From the NCBI RefSeq assembly GCF_040954835.1, contig NC_090711.1:2921501-2985500 (forward strand): DNA of 64,000 nucleotides, written 5' to 3'. Numbering within the stretch: the stretch's first letter is position 1; each line of letters starts with the position of its first letter. The stretch is from Lepisosteus oculatus. Taxonomy: Eukaryota; Chordata; Actinopteri; Semionotiformes; Lepisosteidae. The position numbers and the translations under genes were made by a program. The notes under the pieces were generated by a model, which saw only the letters and a program-made list of their open reading frames with translations, did no database searches and had not been told where the DNA came from. Positions 1 through 12,100 of the stretch are shown piece after piece.

Positions 1-574
1 CGGGTCTTGTTCACGGTCTTGAAAGGCGATTAAAACCAGCGCTCAGTATCTTGCAGTGCCGAGCCGCTGGAAATCACACGAGCGCTTCTTCAATGACAAA
101 CCCAGAATTACCAACCCGAAGCGCCGTGAACTTCAACGGCAGGAAATTCGATCTGAAACCGACTTCGTAAATAGGCCCATTCATTTTCGACGAGGCTCAA
201 TTTCCTGACCTGTCATTCGTGTAAATCATTTTCTTTAACGTACAGGCTCATCACGCCGCGTGTTTAACGAACGGATCCCAGCGAGAAGAGGTAAACAGAA
301 CAGGATGCACGAACTTCCAGATCTGAAATACAAACCCCAGGTATGGCCCAGATCAAGGATTAGAGAATCGTCGAACGAAAGACAACACGTGCAGTCCTCA
401 CTAAAAACACAGCTACCCGGCCTCTACATTTCAACGGCAATGTACTTCAAATAATTCAAGAGAAATACCCTGAAAGAAAAGAGGAATGTTAAGCTCTTTT
501 CGTTCACCTATGGCAAATATTTACACCCCAGTACCCCCCCAGATTCTGCACGCCTGGGAATGAACGCGCTCGCC

Positions 575-965
575 GGAGACGCGCTGTCCGCTTATTAATA
601 GCCCCGAATAAAATGGATTTTCAGGAGCGGCGATTCAGATCTTATCAGCTATTTAATGGATGGCGGCGCGAAACGCCAGATCATCTTTCACAATGCATTC
701 GTGAAACATTATTATTATTATTATGGTGGGGTTTTTTTTCTTTGCCACCGGTGTCATTTTTCAATGATTAAATAATCACGTCACAGATCAAGTTAATTAT
801 GTGCCATTGAATTGGGAACAATATCTGTGGCCTTTCACGAACGAGACTCCGTATGAATACGAAATGAATTTTTATAGACCTTTCTTTTTTTTTTTTTAGA
901 TTTTCTGTTGAACAATCTCCTCGCTAAGAATATTTAAATCCAGCGCTGGCGCTTTTTAACGCGAC
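575..965. promoter_or_regulatory. Candidate conserved noncoding element
   Basis: This AT-rich, low-repeat stretch packs typical developmental transcription-factor sites. It has a TAATTA homeodomain core in gttaattatg near 793, AACAAT SOX-like sites, and CAATGATTAAATAATC near 763. It has no long open frame. Function and conservation are inference; cross-species alignment would decide. Confidence 0.25.
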
Positions 966-3904
966 TGTAGCAGTATCTGAATTGGGAGCCTCCTGATTAA
1001 AAGATTGAAAGCACATACTAAAAATGTCCCGACATCTTGCCCACTCGCGGATAAGAGTCCCTATCAACCAGATCTGGTCGCCGACACGCGGGGTTCAGGG
1101 CTGAGGGATAAAAGGACACCTCACCGCAAGATCACACATGTTCTGCACTGTTCCTCCTATTTTGGTATGCGTGTTAATGCACAATACTTTTGTCTATTTT
1201 AAGGCAACCGGTGCGCATTGCATTCTTATCTTAAAACAGGTTATCATTCTTTTTATGGTCAAAACAAAACGAAAGCAATATTAATCGAATTTTCCTGCCA
1301 AAACTGTGCACCACCAGAACAAGTGTTTTGCTCTTCAAGATAAAATAACGGCGTTAACAATGACAGGCGCAAACGCCTATTATTCATGACGCATCGCAGA
1401 ACAGTCCCTGACGCCGCCGTTATCAAATCCAGCAAGACTTTTTTGCAGCTGCACTGTTCGAGTTAGGGATTCTCCTTAGCCAAGCGCTTGTGCCAATAGA
1501 TATACACAAACCGAGACTGTCCTGCCCTGCCCTGTCACCATCTGTGCATGAAGGAAACTCTCCTTTCTGCAGGTGTCGCATCAGTGGTCTTCGGGACCAC
1601 TTAAAAGTTGTGGCGCTTTTCCTACAGAACGTTTGAAACCGGAAAGGCTTAGGCGACACTACATCAGAGTCAAGGGAAGGACAAAGCTTTGGGCATTTCT
1701 GTGATGTCGCTTCGGACACTGTCCGAAAGTGTAGGTGCTGAAAGAGGCGTCCAATCGCGTCCCGTCCCCGCAATGCGACATCAGAGGAACAGAAGGGAGA
1801 GGGCGTCCCCTAGTGACAGGTTAGGAGAACGGCACTTTGCTTTGCTCACGCACGTTTAACACTGATATTTACGAGACGTCACTTCCTCGCACCAAACTAG
1901 TCCTCTGTTTATCATATCGTACACACGTACACGTTGCGACGTGTCGTTTAATGGACACCATAACGCAGCTTCCAGTCTTAATGTTCCTGTTACGGTTTAT
2001 GGAAAGTTGAGTTAATAACCAATTCCAAAACAGAAAACGAAAACCTGACTCCTTGTGAATTACAGAGGGCCTTAAGATTTTGCTCATGCGTAAATTAAGA
2101 CGTAGATCTGCATATTCAGAAACGGAAATATACCGGTTTGCTTGTAGCTGATTCCACAGATTTGAGAAAGGCCTGCCTGCCCTCGCCAGGTGTTTGCTGT
2201 TAGGGCTCGGCAGCGGTACCTGTAAGACGACCGTGCGGTGTGTAATCGGGCCTTACGGACGCGCGGCAGGTGGACTACAGAACACGCAGGGCCTGGAGGC
2301 AAAGGGCACGTGACCGCCTGCAAACAGCTGGTCCACATCTGGCCGCTGAAGCCCACGAGCGCAAAGTCGTCTGCTGAAACTATTACACTATACACCCGGG
2401 TGGTCGACCGAGGCATCATGAATCGCAAACCGCAATGTACTTTTCTGTACGAAGTTCATATCTCCCTGCCATTCATTCTCTGCCTGCCGGCTCATCTAAA
2501 TCCGAATTAAGATGAACGGGACTTTAATTTAGGGCAGACATGACTGTAAAGCAGTCAGAACAGATGCTGAAAATGGAGCTCGCGTTAATCTGGGAATGTA
2601 TTATATGATCTACTGTACGTAGCTGGAACCTTTTTTAAAAGGAGGGTCACAACGAAATTGTGCTGAACGTGAAACCACCCGATAAAGGCGCTCCCACAAA
2701 GGAATGAGCGCTGTCTGTACCACACAAATCGGTTAAAACACGGAATACTAATAAATGAAACACGACCCTTTTCAGTGGAAGAACGAGATGTTCATTGTAT
2801 TGTAAAACACGCGCCACTTTTGTACCAAGAAATAAGCGACAATTTTCCCGTTTCCTTTAAAACGAGCAGGCCGAGGTTTAGTTGAGAGCTGAATCATCAT
2901 GCTGTACTATAACCCCCTTGTGATGGAACAGGAGCGACCTCAGAAAACGGTGTGTCGAAAACAACACGACTTAGGTTCAGGCCTTTTTTGTGTTAAAACC
3001 AAACACAAAACAGAAAACGATATACAATGTATTTCTCATCGGAGCTCAGAAGCTCGGCAGCTCTGGGCCTGATCTCAACTGGACGGGTGACGTCTCAGGA
3101 AAACGGCAGGTGGCGCTCTTTCCTCCGCACGGGCAATTCCAATCCTTTGCCCCAGAGAGCCGTGCAGTGGCCATGCGAGGTAGGTGGCACGATACTCTGG
3201 GTGAGGTTCAACACGGGCTCTGACTTTGTATGCGCAGCGGTGCGGGCGCCCGCGTCCCTGGCCACTGTGGGCTTGAACATCTCCGCCTTTGATTCGAGGG
3301 GAGAAGAGCTTCCTCACTCCGGCGCCTGGCCCGACACAGACCGTCCGCCCCGCCGCGCAGCACTCCAGCAGGGCCGACCCCCGAGTCCCAGGGGAACGAC
3401 CTGGCCGCACTCCTCCGCGTTTAAAGAGCTGCGAGATCTAACGCCATTCGGCTCATTTAAATACAGAGTACGAGGCCGCGTGACCGAAACCGAATTGAAA
3501 AAACAAGTTCAGCTTTATTTTTGTTTCTCTGAAACGCTCAGCAATCAACCGACCGAAAGTGAGATAGGGGAAGAGACTTGTTAGCCCTGAACCAAGCACA
3601 GTCGACACTGTATGTACAGTAGTTTCGCTTCTCCGAATCAAAGCCACAGGGCGTGTTCTCCATTTACCTAAACATTTCTAAAATTAAAAGGGGGGCATTT
3701 TCCTCGAAAACGGGATGTGTGCTCAAGGACCCCCTCCTGTTCAGAGCAGGCAGCTCAAGCCCTCGAGTTAAAAGGTGCCTGCAGTTTTCCGAGGGGTGTG
3801 AGCCGGAGGCTGCAAGCAAGTCTGCAGTCTGTGGCGACCCCTGCCACTTAATTTCTTCTTAAAGGAGACAAGGACGGTGCATGTTATTCCCCTCAAAGCA
3901 GGAG

Positions 3905-4290
3905 AAATTGATTTCTTTAAGTGCCCTGGCAGTCAAGCATCCGGAGAGCATGAGATATTTCCCGATTCATTTCGACCAATTTTAGCAGCTTGAGTCTTTG
4001 ATTGAGAGCCGCATTCATCGTCATGGAAACGGACCAGGACGGCCGCCCGGTGTCTGTACTTGGGGGGCTGTGCCAGAGCCTTCCCCAGGAATAAAGAAAA
4101 GCATTTATTTCCGATTGCACGGGCCCCGTATTGTCACTTTCTGAAAGGGAGATCCACACCTCTTCGCTCGAATTAATTCACCGCGCTCCAATCTCACATC
4201 TAAAAGACGTAATAGGCCCGCGAGTCGATAGTGCTCTTGCAGGGAACTGAGGCTATTAGTGTCTCTGGAACAGCGGGAAACAGATTGAAT
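3905..4290. promoter_or_regulatory. Second candidate conserved noncoding element
   Basis: A non-repetitive, non-coding stretch with balanced base composition. It contains a TCF/LEF-like CTTTGAT near 3,996, SOX-like and homeodomain-like cores (gaattaattcac near 4,170), and an unusually high density of short recognisable sites. This is pattern recognition only. Confidence 0.18.
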
Positions 4291-5200
4291 TTGTGCTACA
4301 TACAGGGTGCCGCTGGGCACAGAAAGCACATTCAGACGGCATGTGAGCACCTGCCCAGTCTACCTCCTGGGTGTTGGCTCAGAGAGAGAAAAGAGGTGTC
4401 ACTAGGTCTGGGTGTCATCAGGCGTTGATCACCCATCATGCTCGCTTAGCTGCGAGCAGCTGACTGAATGTCATGTGGCAGGGCAGGGCAGGGCAGGCCG
4501 TTCCAGACTCTCCCAGCCCTCGACAGTCTCCTGCTCATAGTCCTCACAGCCCCTCATCCCGGTTTCCCCTGGATTGTCCTTCACCACTCCTGCGAAGTCC
4601 GCTGTGATGGCAGGACCTGGAACACGTCCCTCGCCCAACTGCTCGATTCAGGGCTACACAGGGGTTTGCCTGACCTGTTAGCTGTTCAGTGCAGGACATC
4701 CAATCCAGTCCAGGGACCCGCTGGGTCACTCGTCTTTGGGACAACGCTACACAGATCCCTGTACCGACACACAGCGACCAGAACTGCACACAGTGTTCTA
4801 AGTGGGCTCGCACCAAAGCATCGCAAGGTCTTGACAATTTCACACTATTTTTAAGTGTGGCACTTTCAGATCTAGATCTGAACTTTCCCCACGGGGCTTT
4901 TTAAAAAAGGCCCGGAGCAGCGGAGCGAGGACAGGGCAGAGGCTCCTCCCTCACCCCTTCAGCTCAGCTCGGCCCGTGGCTCCGGTAGCAGGAGGGGTCG
5001 GACGTCGAGGCGCTCCTCTGGGGCTTCACGACTCAGAACCGGGTTGAGGGGGTGTTTAGAGTGAAGGGACGCACTGCCTGGGCGATAGGATTCATGCGAA
5101 TTGAATAGTCCGCCCTCCTCCCCCCCTTTAAATATCTCTCTGTGTAGGAGGTTCTACAATGGGCCGAGAGTCAGCATTTACTCTAAGGTAGTTCAGGCGG

Positions 5201-5344
5201 GGAGCTGCGTCAGCATGCGTACGCTGCAAAGGAGCAAGCAATAGGTTTATTCCCTGCTGAAAAAAAAAGAAGAAAAAAAACAAAACACTGTGTTTGCTTT
5301 CTTCTTTTTTTTCAGCAGGGAATGAACCTATTACTTGCTCATGT
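5201..5344. repeat. Foldback (hairpin) repeat, copy 1
   Basis: The copy opens with ggagctgcgtcagcatgcgt. It then has an inverted repeat of about 40 bases: the arm at about 5,232-5,271 (gagcaagcaataggtttatt, then ccctgctgaaaa) pairs with the arm at about 5,301-5,340 (ttcagcagggaat...acttgctc). The short central loop is A/T-rich. It shares both the head sequence and the arms with four other copies in this window. I see no coding capacity. It is most simply a non-autonomous foldback/MITE-type element. Confidence 0.7.
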
Positions 5345-8300
5345 GCTCTCAGGTGCAGGCCAGGTGGTGGTCCTGCCTCTCCACGCTGCTGGGGGGTCTC
5401 GGGCTCGAGGCACATGGGTGTCTGTCCCCCCTTCCAGGGGCGAGTACCCACGCCCTTGCCCCCGAGATGGGGGGGGGGGTGGGGGGTGGGGGGCACAGCG
5501 CCCTCTGCAGGCCTGGCGGAGGAGGGACCCAGGCTAGAGCAGTGAAGAGGGGGCTCACCGGGCGCTGGCTCTCTCGCAGCACGCCGCCCCCAGATCCCCC
5601 CAGCCCCCACCGCGACAGCTCTTGGGTCCTGACTCAAAAAAACCACAGCTGCTTTCACTTCCTTCGGGTAGCCCAGGTCTGCAGGCCTCCTGCACGCACG
5701 CCAGCTCACAGGGAGAAGACAGAGCACAGCAGCAGGGTGGCGCAGGTTCCCCAAACCCACCGATCCTCAGGGCCAGGGTGCGTTTGCACCTCTTCACTAT
5801 CCCTGCGGCTGGTCACGTCCCCCAGCTTGTTTCCTTCACGCTTCCAGAGATTAGCACACTGCGCCAACAGCTGAGAAATACAGGAAGGGGAGGCTGGTTC
5901 TCCTGACATTTCACCGAGAGTGTGTACTGCATCACACAATCTGCCGAGCGCTAGAACAAGGAGATGATGGATCTCTGCGACATCGCCCCCAAGTCAAAGC
6001 AATGAAAACCTGGACAAAAATGACTCATTCGCAGATTTAAAAAAAAATGTGGCAGGGATTTTACAGACGTTTGTCAAGTTTACTCAAACGTCAGCATGCG
6101 TATTCCAGGTAGTTTTTTTTTTCCAGACAGAAAAAACATTTTACACCTGAGAAAAAAGTGCTTCAGAAGGTGTCACACAACCTGGGTAGAATATATGATA
6201 TTGTGCTCTTTAATAAATGGAATGATTTAATAAAATGGAAGGAGAGCAAATGTTCCTTGCAGAGTATTTAAACAAGATTAAAGAAATCATGGAAAGTTTT
6301 TGTTTTGGTGAAAGCAGTTCAACGTTGATTCATTATACAAGTTACACATAAGGTTTGGAATTTATTTGCTTAAGATACTGCTGCTATCTTTTGACAATCT
6401 GAATGATCTGAGTCATGTGGAAACTTTAGAGAAACGAACACCACCTTAGCAGCGTCTGCACAGAGGTGTAAAAAGACACACGCTGACAAAGGCACTGACA
6501 GTGGTTTTCACACGGAGAAGTCGTGGTTCATGATTAATTGTTCAAAGAAACAGGAAGCAGATATTCATGAGCTGCATTTCAGGAAATAAAACTACAGCCA
6601 TGAGAACAATGTTTCATTTTTAACTTCCTCACTGCACAGGATTGACACTCACTCCTCCTGCTGGGGCTCCAGCTTGTAGAAGTCAGGTAAAAGAATTATT
6701 TTTATTACATTATTATTAGTGCCAGAATTAATCAGGAGCAACCTTATTGATATTGTTAGTACTTAGTACTTAGTGTTATTGCCAGTACTGTTCTCATAGC
6801 AAGCAGATGGACAATGGGAGCACATACATTGGAAATATAATTCAGTCACTGAAACGTATCTCTGCTGTCTGAATGTGGTTGATTTACAGAATCTGACTGT
6901 GGATCTTTCAGGTTGTGCTCAGTAGCATTTTTTTCAGCTTCATTATTATTGTTTGTTACGGTTCATGTTGTTCCCACTTCTGTTTATTTGGCTTGCTTTT
7001 GAGGAACTTGCCACATGAATAAAAGTTGATCATGTTAAACCTTTATTTAAGATTTACAGTCCAGGAATGATGGGTTTTAACACGCAGGCCTAGACAGCGC
7101 CTGTGACAAATCAACTCTTTTCAGTCCCCTGAAAAGGGCTTCCCAAAACAGGCAACCCCTCACCGTTCAATCCAGCTGAATTCCCGATTCATTGATGGAT
7201 TGATTTCGATGTATCGGTTAATTTTTAGCTGCTAAAACATGCACATTTTAAATTACTGGCGATATGTAACTGTGAACTCTCTTTCATTTTAACAAACGTC
7301 CTCATCAATCATGTCATTATCTCAATTAATTCATAGCTCAGCTGCACAGAAAACCTGTTGACACTCAGTTGACCCACATCAGAATTAGGAAGCCCTGCAC
7401 TGCAAGCAGGCTTCACAGTGTTTAAGGTTATAAATCAGAAATCAGCCAGCTGTCAATCACTGAATATCATCCTGAATAACTTGCAGCAGGACAGAAGATG
7501 ACTGCTGGTGACTGGCACACTGTGGCTCGGGGTCTTTAGGGCAGTGCTTCTGTGTCCTGGTTCTGGAAAGCCACTGTTCTTCATCTCCCTGCTGCCATTC
7601 TGCTCTTAATCCCATGTGACCATAAACATACAGCAAGTAAAAACAAGCTGTAAACATCAGCCACCTGGGACTAAAGCTCTTTATGCAAAGGCAATCATGT
7701 GTATAGAACTGGACCAAAATAATCTCAGAATTAAGCTTTTCATTGCAAAAAACACAGTAGAAGTGTGTTATTTTAGGAGACGATACAAAGCGTTAGAGGG
7801 ATACATTTTAGAAATGCAGAGCAAGAAGAATCCAGGGATTTCCAATGCAGCCTCTCTGCTTTATATACCAGAAAAGGAAAAACGTGTCGTTACCCCCCAA
7901 AATGCTATCATAAAGACCAGAAAGGGGAAGACTGAACTGTCTGAGATGTCAGAAAATAAGCTGAGATATCAGGAAAAGAATCATTATCCACACTTCCTCA
8001 TTTTCGATGAAGTACAAGGTGCTTTTTCTCCTCGATCTTTGCCGGCCCACCCTGAGTCCACCAGCAGGGAAGACCCGACCGATCTCTCCTCGCACCCTCG
8101 ACAGCAGGAGGCGCCAGAGCGCCCTGCTCCGGTCTCACAGGCAGACAAGAGCACTTCTACATCCTGCGTGTGAGCTCATGCACACCTTGTTTCAGAGGAT
8201 TGAGGACGGCAGTTCTCAACACCGGGGCAGGAGACGACTGCTTTCGTTACACACGTTACTTCATTCACTAAATGTGCTGCTTTCATCTGCACATGATGTC

Positions 8301-8515
8301 CAATAATCTCACGGAGAACCCTAGGAGTACCATACTGTATAAAAAACAGACGTTTAGAGTCCCTCAACAAAATCAGAAATCTCTTCACCACACACTCAAA
8401 CTACTCAATAAATAATCACACAATACAGAAGTAAAGCGTCATTATTGATTAGTGCATGATGACTTTGTAGGGGTTGATGTCTTTAATGTAACGCATATGC
8501 GGTTTGTGTGGTTTT
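5345..8515. other. Gene-free intergenic DNA upstream of BPI
   Basis: The first 600 bases are GC-rich, with a poly-G tract near 5,468-5,490. The rest is AT-rich with many stops. A 185-codon open frame at 7,616-8,173 has no recognisable domain and the composition of chance sequence. I see nothing that supports a gene. Confidence 0.5.
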
Positions 8516-8519
8516 TGCC

Positions 8520-8679
8520 AGCTTCCATCCAGCCATTGTCTTACCACTTTATCCAGTTCAGAGTCGCGGGGGGAGCCGGAGTCTATCCCAGCAAGCAACG
8601 GGCACAAGGCAGGGTACGCCCTGGGTACGCCCTGGGCGGGATGCCAGTCCACTGCAGGGCACACCCACGCACACACAGA

Positions 8680-8731
<52 letters not shown>

Positions 8732-8915
8732 AGGGCCAGTTCTTCCAGATGCCAATCAACCCACCAGCCTGTCTCTGGACTGTGGGAGGAAACCCATGCA
8801 AACACAGGGGGAACATACAGACTCCAAGGAGACAGCACCCCGGGTCTGAAATTGAAAGAAGGGCTCGAGTGCTGTGAGGCAGCAGTGGAAACCACTGTGC
8901 CAGCCTTTGCCAGCT
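8520..8915 (+). repeat. Dispersed fish repeat with internal (CA)n
   Basis: This is a copy of the very common fish dispersed repeat whose text runs from cttccatccagccattgtct through ggactgtgggaggaaaccca to agcagtggaaaccactgtgcc. A (CA)n microsatellite sits inside it at about 8,686-8,730. Related, shorter copies lie in a BPI intron at about 13,225-13,465 and in a TUBB1 intron near 43,000-43,180. The class is not certain; a SINE-like or MITE-like origin is possible. Confidence 0.7.
8686..8730. repeat. (CA)n microsatellite
   Basis: An uninterrupted CA dinucleotide run of about 22 units inside the dispersed repeat at 8,520-8,915. It is probably length-variable. Open frames across it on both strands are only dinucleotide translations. 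Confidence 0.95.
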
Positions 8916-9100
8916 TCCCTTTAGTCTAGTTTGTGTTGTGGATCCACCCAGTGAAAGTGAGGGGGGAGGAAAAGGAACCGATACTCACAGTGAGATTTTC
9001 ATTGTTTGTTTCTTTTTCACCCAGTCTGTTCTCCCCAGAGCCCCGTGCTGCGCTCTCCTGTTCCTCATCTGGCTGCGGCTGGTGACGACGCCCCTGCAGG

Positions 9101-12100
9101 ATGTGGAAATCCCTGCTCGTGCTGCTGGCCATCGCTCAGCGGGCCCCCGGGGCCCTCGGGGCCAACCCCGGCGTCAAGGCCATGCTGACCAGCAAAGGAC
9201 TCGAGTATGGTGAGAGGCCCAGAGCTCCTGGCAGCCGAGCTTAACGCCCTGGGCGAAACTTCCGCTGAACCAGCGACTGGCTCGACCTGCTCCACCGAAA
9301 TATTTGCAGCTTCTTTTTCTTCCTACTCAAACGTTCGGGGTGTTGTTTTTCTTTACTAATGAAATGCAATAGCTAAGAAGCAGCTTCTGAGCCCAAAACA
9401 GTCATGAACCGCTCAGAGGTCATCCAGGCAGGTGAGGGGTCGATTGCCTATCGGAGCCAGCAGTTTTGTGACGGGGGACCCCTGCTTTAGAGCGCCCCAG
9501 GATTGCTCGTTATATCACACTCTCTTGTAAAGCGATCTGATCCAGTTCCAGCTTTGTGAGCTGCAGGACCTCCACCGACAGCGGCCGCTGGAAGGGTCTG
9601 GTGTGCTTGACTACAGCCACCCTGCAAACTGTACACAGTTTAAGCAGCACTGAAACTATGCTGTCATGCTTATTACTCACAGTCTCTACGCACGCCTGCT
9701 TCTCAAGAAACTGGACACTTCGGGGCACAGACCTTCAGAGCAAAGAGAAGCTCGCTTTCTCCTCCGCCTGCGCGTTTGACATTTGTTAGAGAGCTCGTGA
9801 AACAGTCTTTAAAGAGCGTTTGGTTTTTAACCCCCTCCTCCCCAGGGAAGCACGTAGGAGCCAACCTGCTCCAGGAGAAGCTGGAGGCGCTGTCCATCCC
9901 AGCCGTGCAGGGGGATATCAGCATCTCCCCCTTCGGCTCTGTTCACTTCTCCCTGGACAGGTAGGAGACACCGGCAGACACTGCCCCCTGTGGCCAGTAG
10001 GAGGAATAGCCTCACCCCAGCGGAGCCCGCTGTCACGCCCTCTGCAGCCAGAGGGCGCTCCTTCTCTGTCCTGTCCCTAGTTTCCGGTCTGCTGTCCTTC
10101 CTGTCCCTCTGTTTCCCTTGGGCTATATATTTCCGGGTCTTGCTCTCTGTCCTCGCTCAGCATTGACGTTCGGATGTCCTGAGACCCGCCTAGCACCAGG
10201 GCGCCCCACGTCCGCTCCCTGAGGGCATAGGTTTCTATACGGCATTCCTGAACTCTTTGCACTAATGAGCCCGGGCCTTTTTCCCGTCTCGCCGCTACGC
10301 ATATGGGTCTTTTTCTGCTCTCCTGCTCCCCATGGTTAGTCCCTTTGGACGTCCGTGACACCCGCAGCCAGGTGTGTCAGCAGTAGCCGGGGCTCTCCGC
10401 CTCCACGCACAGATTTGCCTTAACAAATCATTTCTTTTAAATTTTCTTTACACACGGCATTTGTCTGGCTGGCCAGCAGGGGGCATCATGTTCAAAGACA
10501 TTACTAAGCAAAAAGGGGTCGCCGCTCTCGTCCTTCTCCAAGATGTCATACATGAAAAAAAAAACACCGATTCTCTGTGCGGTGGCAGATTGTGTGGCAA
10601 CGCCCTACTCATGGCCCGTGTGCTCCCAGTAAAAGCCATCCAAAGCACTACTCCTGTTGCCCTTTCCAGCATGCAGGTGTCCAAATTCAACCTCCCGGAA
10701 CCCACGGTGGAATTCTCCGAGGGCAGCGGGATCAAGACGGGACTCGCGGGAATGAACGTCGCAGTGCATGGCAACTGGCACACACGCTACCAGTTTATGT
10801 GAGTGCCGCCCCCCTGTGGCTGTTCGTGGTACTCTCACCACCCCCCCCCCCCGCACTGGAAGAGCAGGCAAACTCCCCCGCGATCGTTTATCCCATGGGA
10901 TATCCAGATCAACGCTTTAGGGGCTGCAAACCTGCTCCTTAAATAATCAGAATGGGCACAAAGGCCGGGAACAGAGTTTACTTTGCCTACTCGAACTCTA
11001 GGATTACGTAACGAAAAGCTGCAAAGCTAGGTCTGCGGCGCCCGGAAGAGCCGTCGTTGGAGAACAAAGCTGTAAGGTGCTCCTGAACCGCTGCGTAACC
11101 TCTCACTTACTGATTGCAACACCTGCCGAAGAGAGCGAGAGAAACGTTGCTGTTTTCCTTCTGTCGGCAGAAAGGATGGTGGCACCTTCGACCTGGCCGT
11201 TTACGGAGTGGGCACCTCTCTGCTCCTGTCGCTGGGCAGCGATGAGGCGGGGCACCTGTCCGTCTCCAGCTCCATGTGCGACTCCACCGTGGGCAGCACA
11301 GACGTCTCCTTCCATGGGGGGGCCAGGTACAAATGATTAAACTTGGGTTTTTAAAACCTCAAAAAGCAAACTCGGTACCTGGGGTTTCACCTGAAGCAGA
11401 TGGGGGGCAGATCGGGACAGACGGCCTCTGCAGCACCCCCCCCCCCCTAGTGGTGAGACAGTGGAAGTACATTTTTCTGTATCTGCGCCCACACTGCAGG
11501 AGCGACTGTAATGAAACTGTCTCACCACAAGGAGGCACCTTAGAGGCACATCTTCCAGACCTGAGTTGATGAACATTGGCTTCAAGCCCTAAACTAGGCC
11601 TCTGCTTGTCTAAGCCTTCAGAAATATTACCAAATATTTTGGGGGGACATCGTTCCGGGCGGAATTTGCTTTGGAGGTCCTTGACAGGATGGGCTTAAGA
11701 AACACGGAGTCTGATTTTACTTAAAAAGGAACATGGAAGGTTTACAGGTAGTAACAGCTGCATAATTAACTCTCTTTATTAAGCTTTATTTTCAGCTTGT
11801 TCATCGGTGAAATTCGAAGAGTAATCCAACAAAAGATTGAATCTTCGGTACGTTATATTAATACTTATTTCTACATGTTTGCAGTTCTCATTTTTTGTAG
11901 TAAAACAAGGGTGGAAAAACCACGAGTATCTTCAGCGCATACTTTAAAACTGCAATCCGGGAAGCGCCGGTAGTCATTCAAGATTTCACTGTTACTTAAT
12001 TCGTTGTTTTGCATTCAACAGAATCAAAGTGAATCACTTGTTTTTATCGCATCTTTAATTATAGAATCCGTTCACACTCGTTAGTTTCTATAGTTGTTTC

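Larger units (their letters stand above)
1..5200. other. Gene-free 5' flank
   Basis: I see no convincing coding exon here. Open frames are short, lie on both strands and match no family I know. The DNA is mostly unique in appearance, with scattered CpG, a short (gggca) tandem run near 4,481-4,497 and a few homopolymers. Two sub-stretches, listed separately, look like candidate conserved regulatory sequence. A GC-rich block around 3,060-3,460 has open frames on both strands, which is typical of CpG-rich DNA and not evidence of a gene. Confidence 0.5.

Noticed and set aside
5128-5760. Long GC-rich open frames on both strands
   Set aside because: Overlapping frames on both strands in G/C-rich sequence, crossing a foldback repeat; an effect of composition.
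7616-8173. 185-codon open frame upstream of BPI
   Set aside because: It shows no domain, no splice or homology support, and chance-like composition in AT-rich DNA.
8449-8895. Open frames with long Val-Cys or Thr-His runs
   Set aside because: These are translations of the (CA)n microsatellite within a dispersed repeat.
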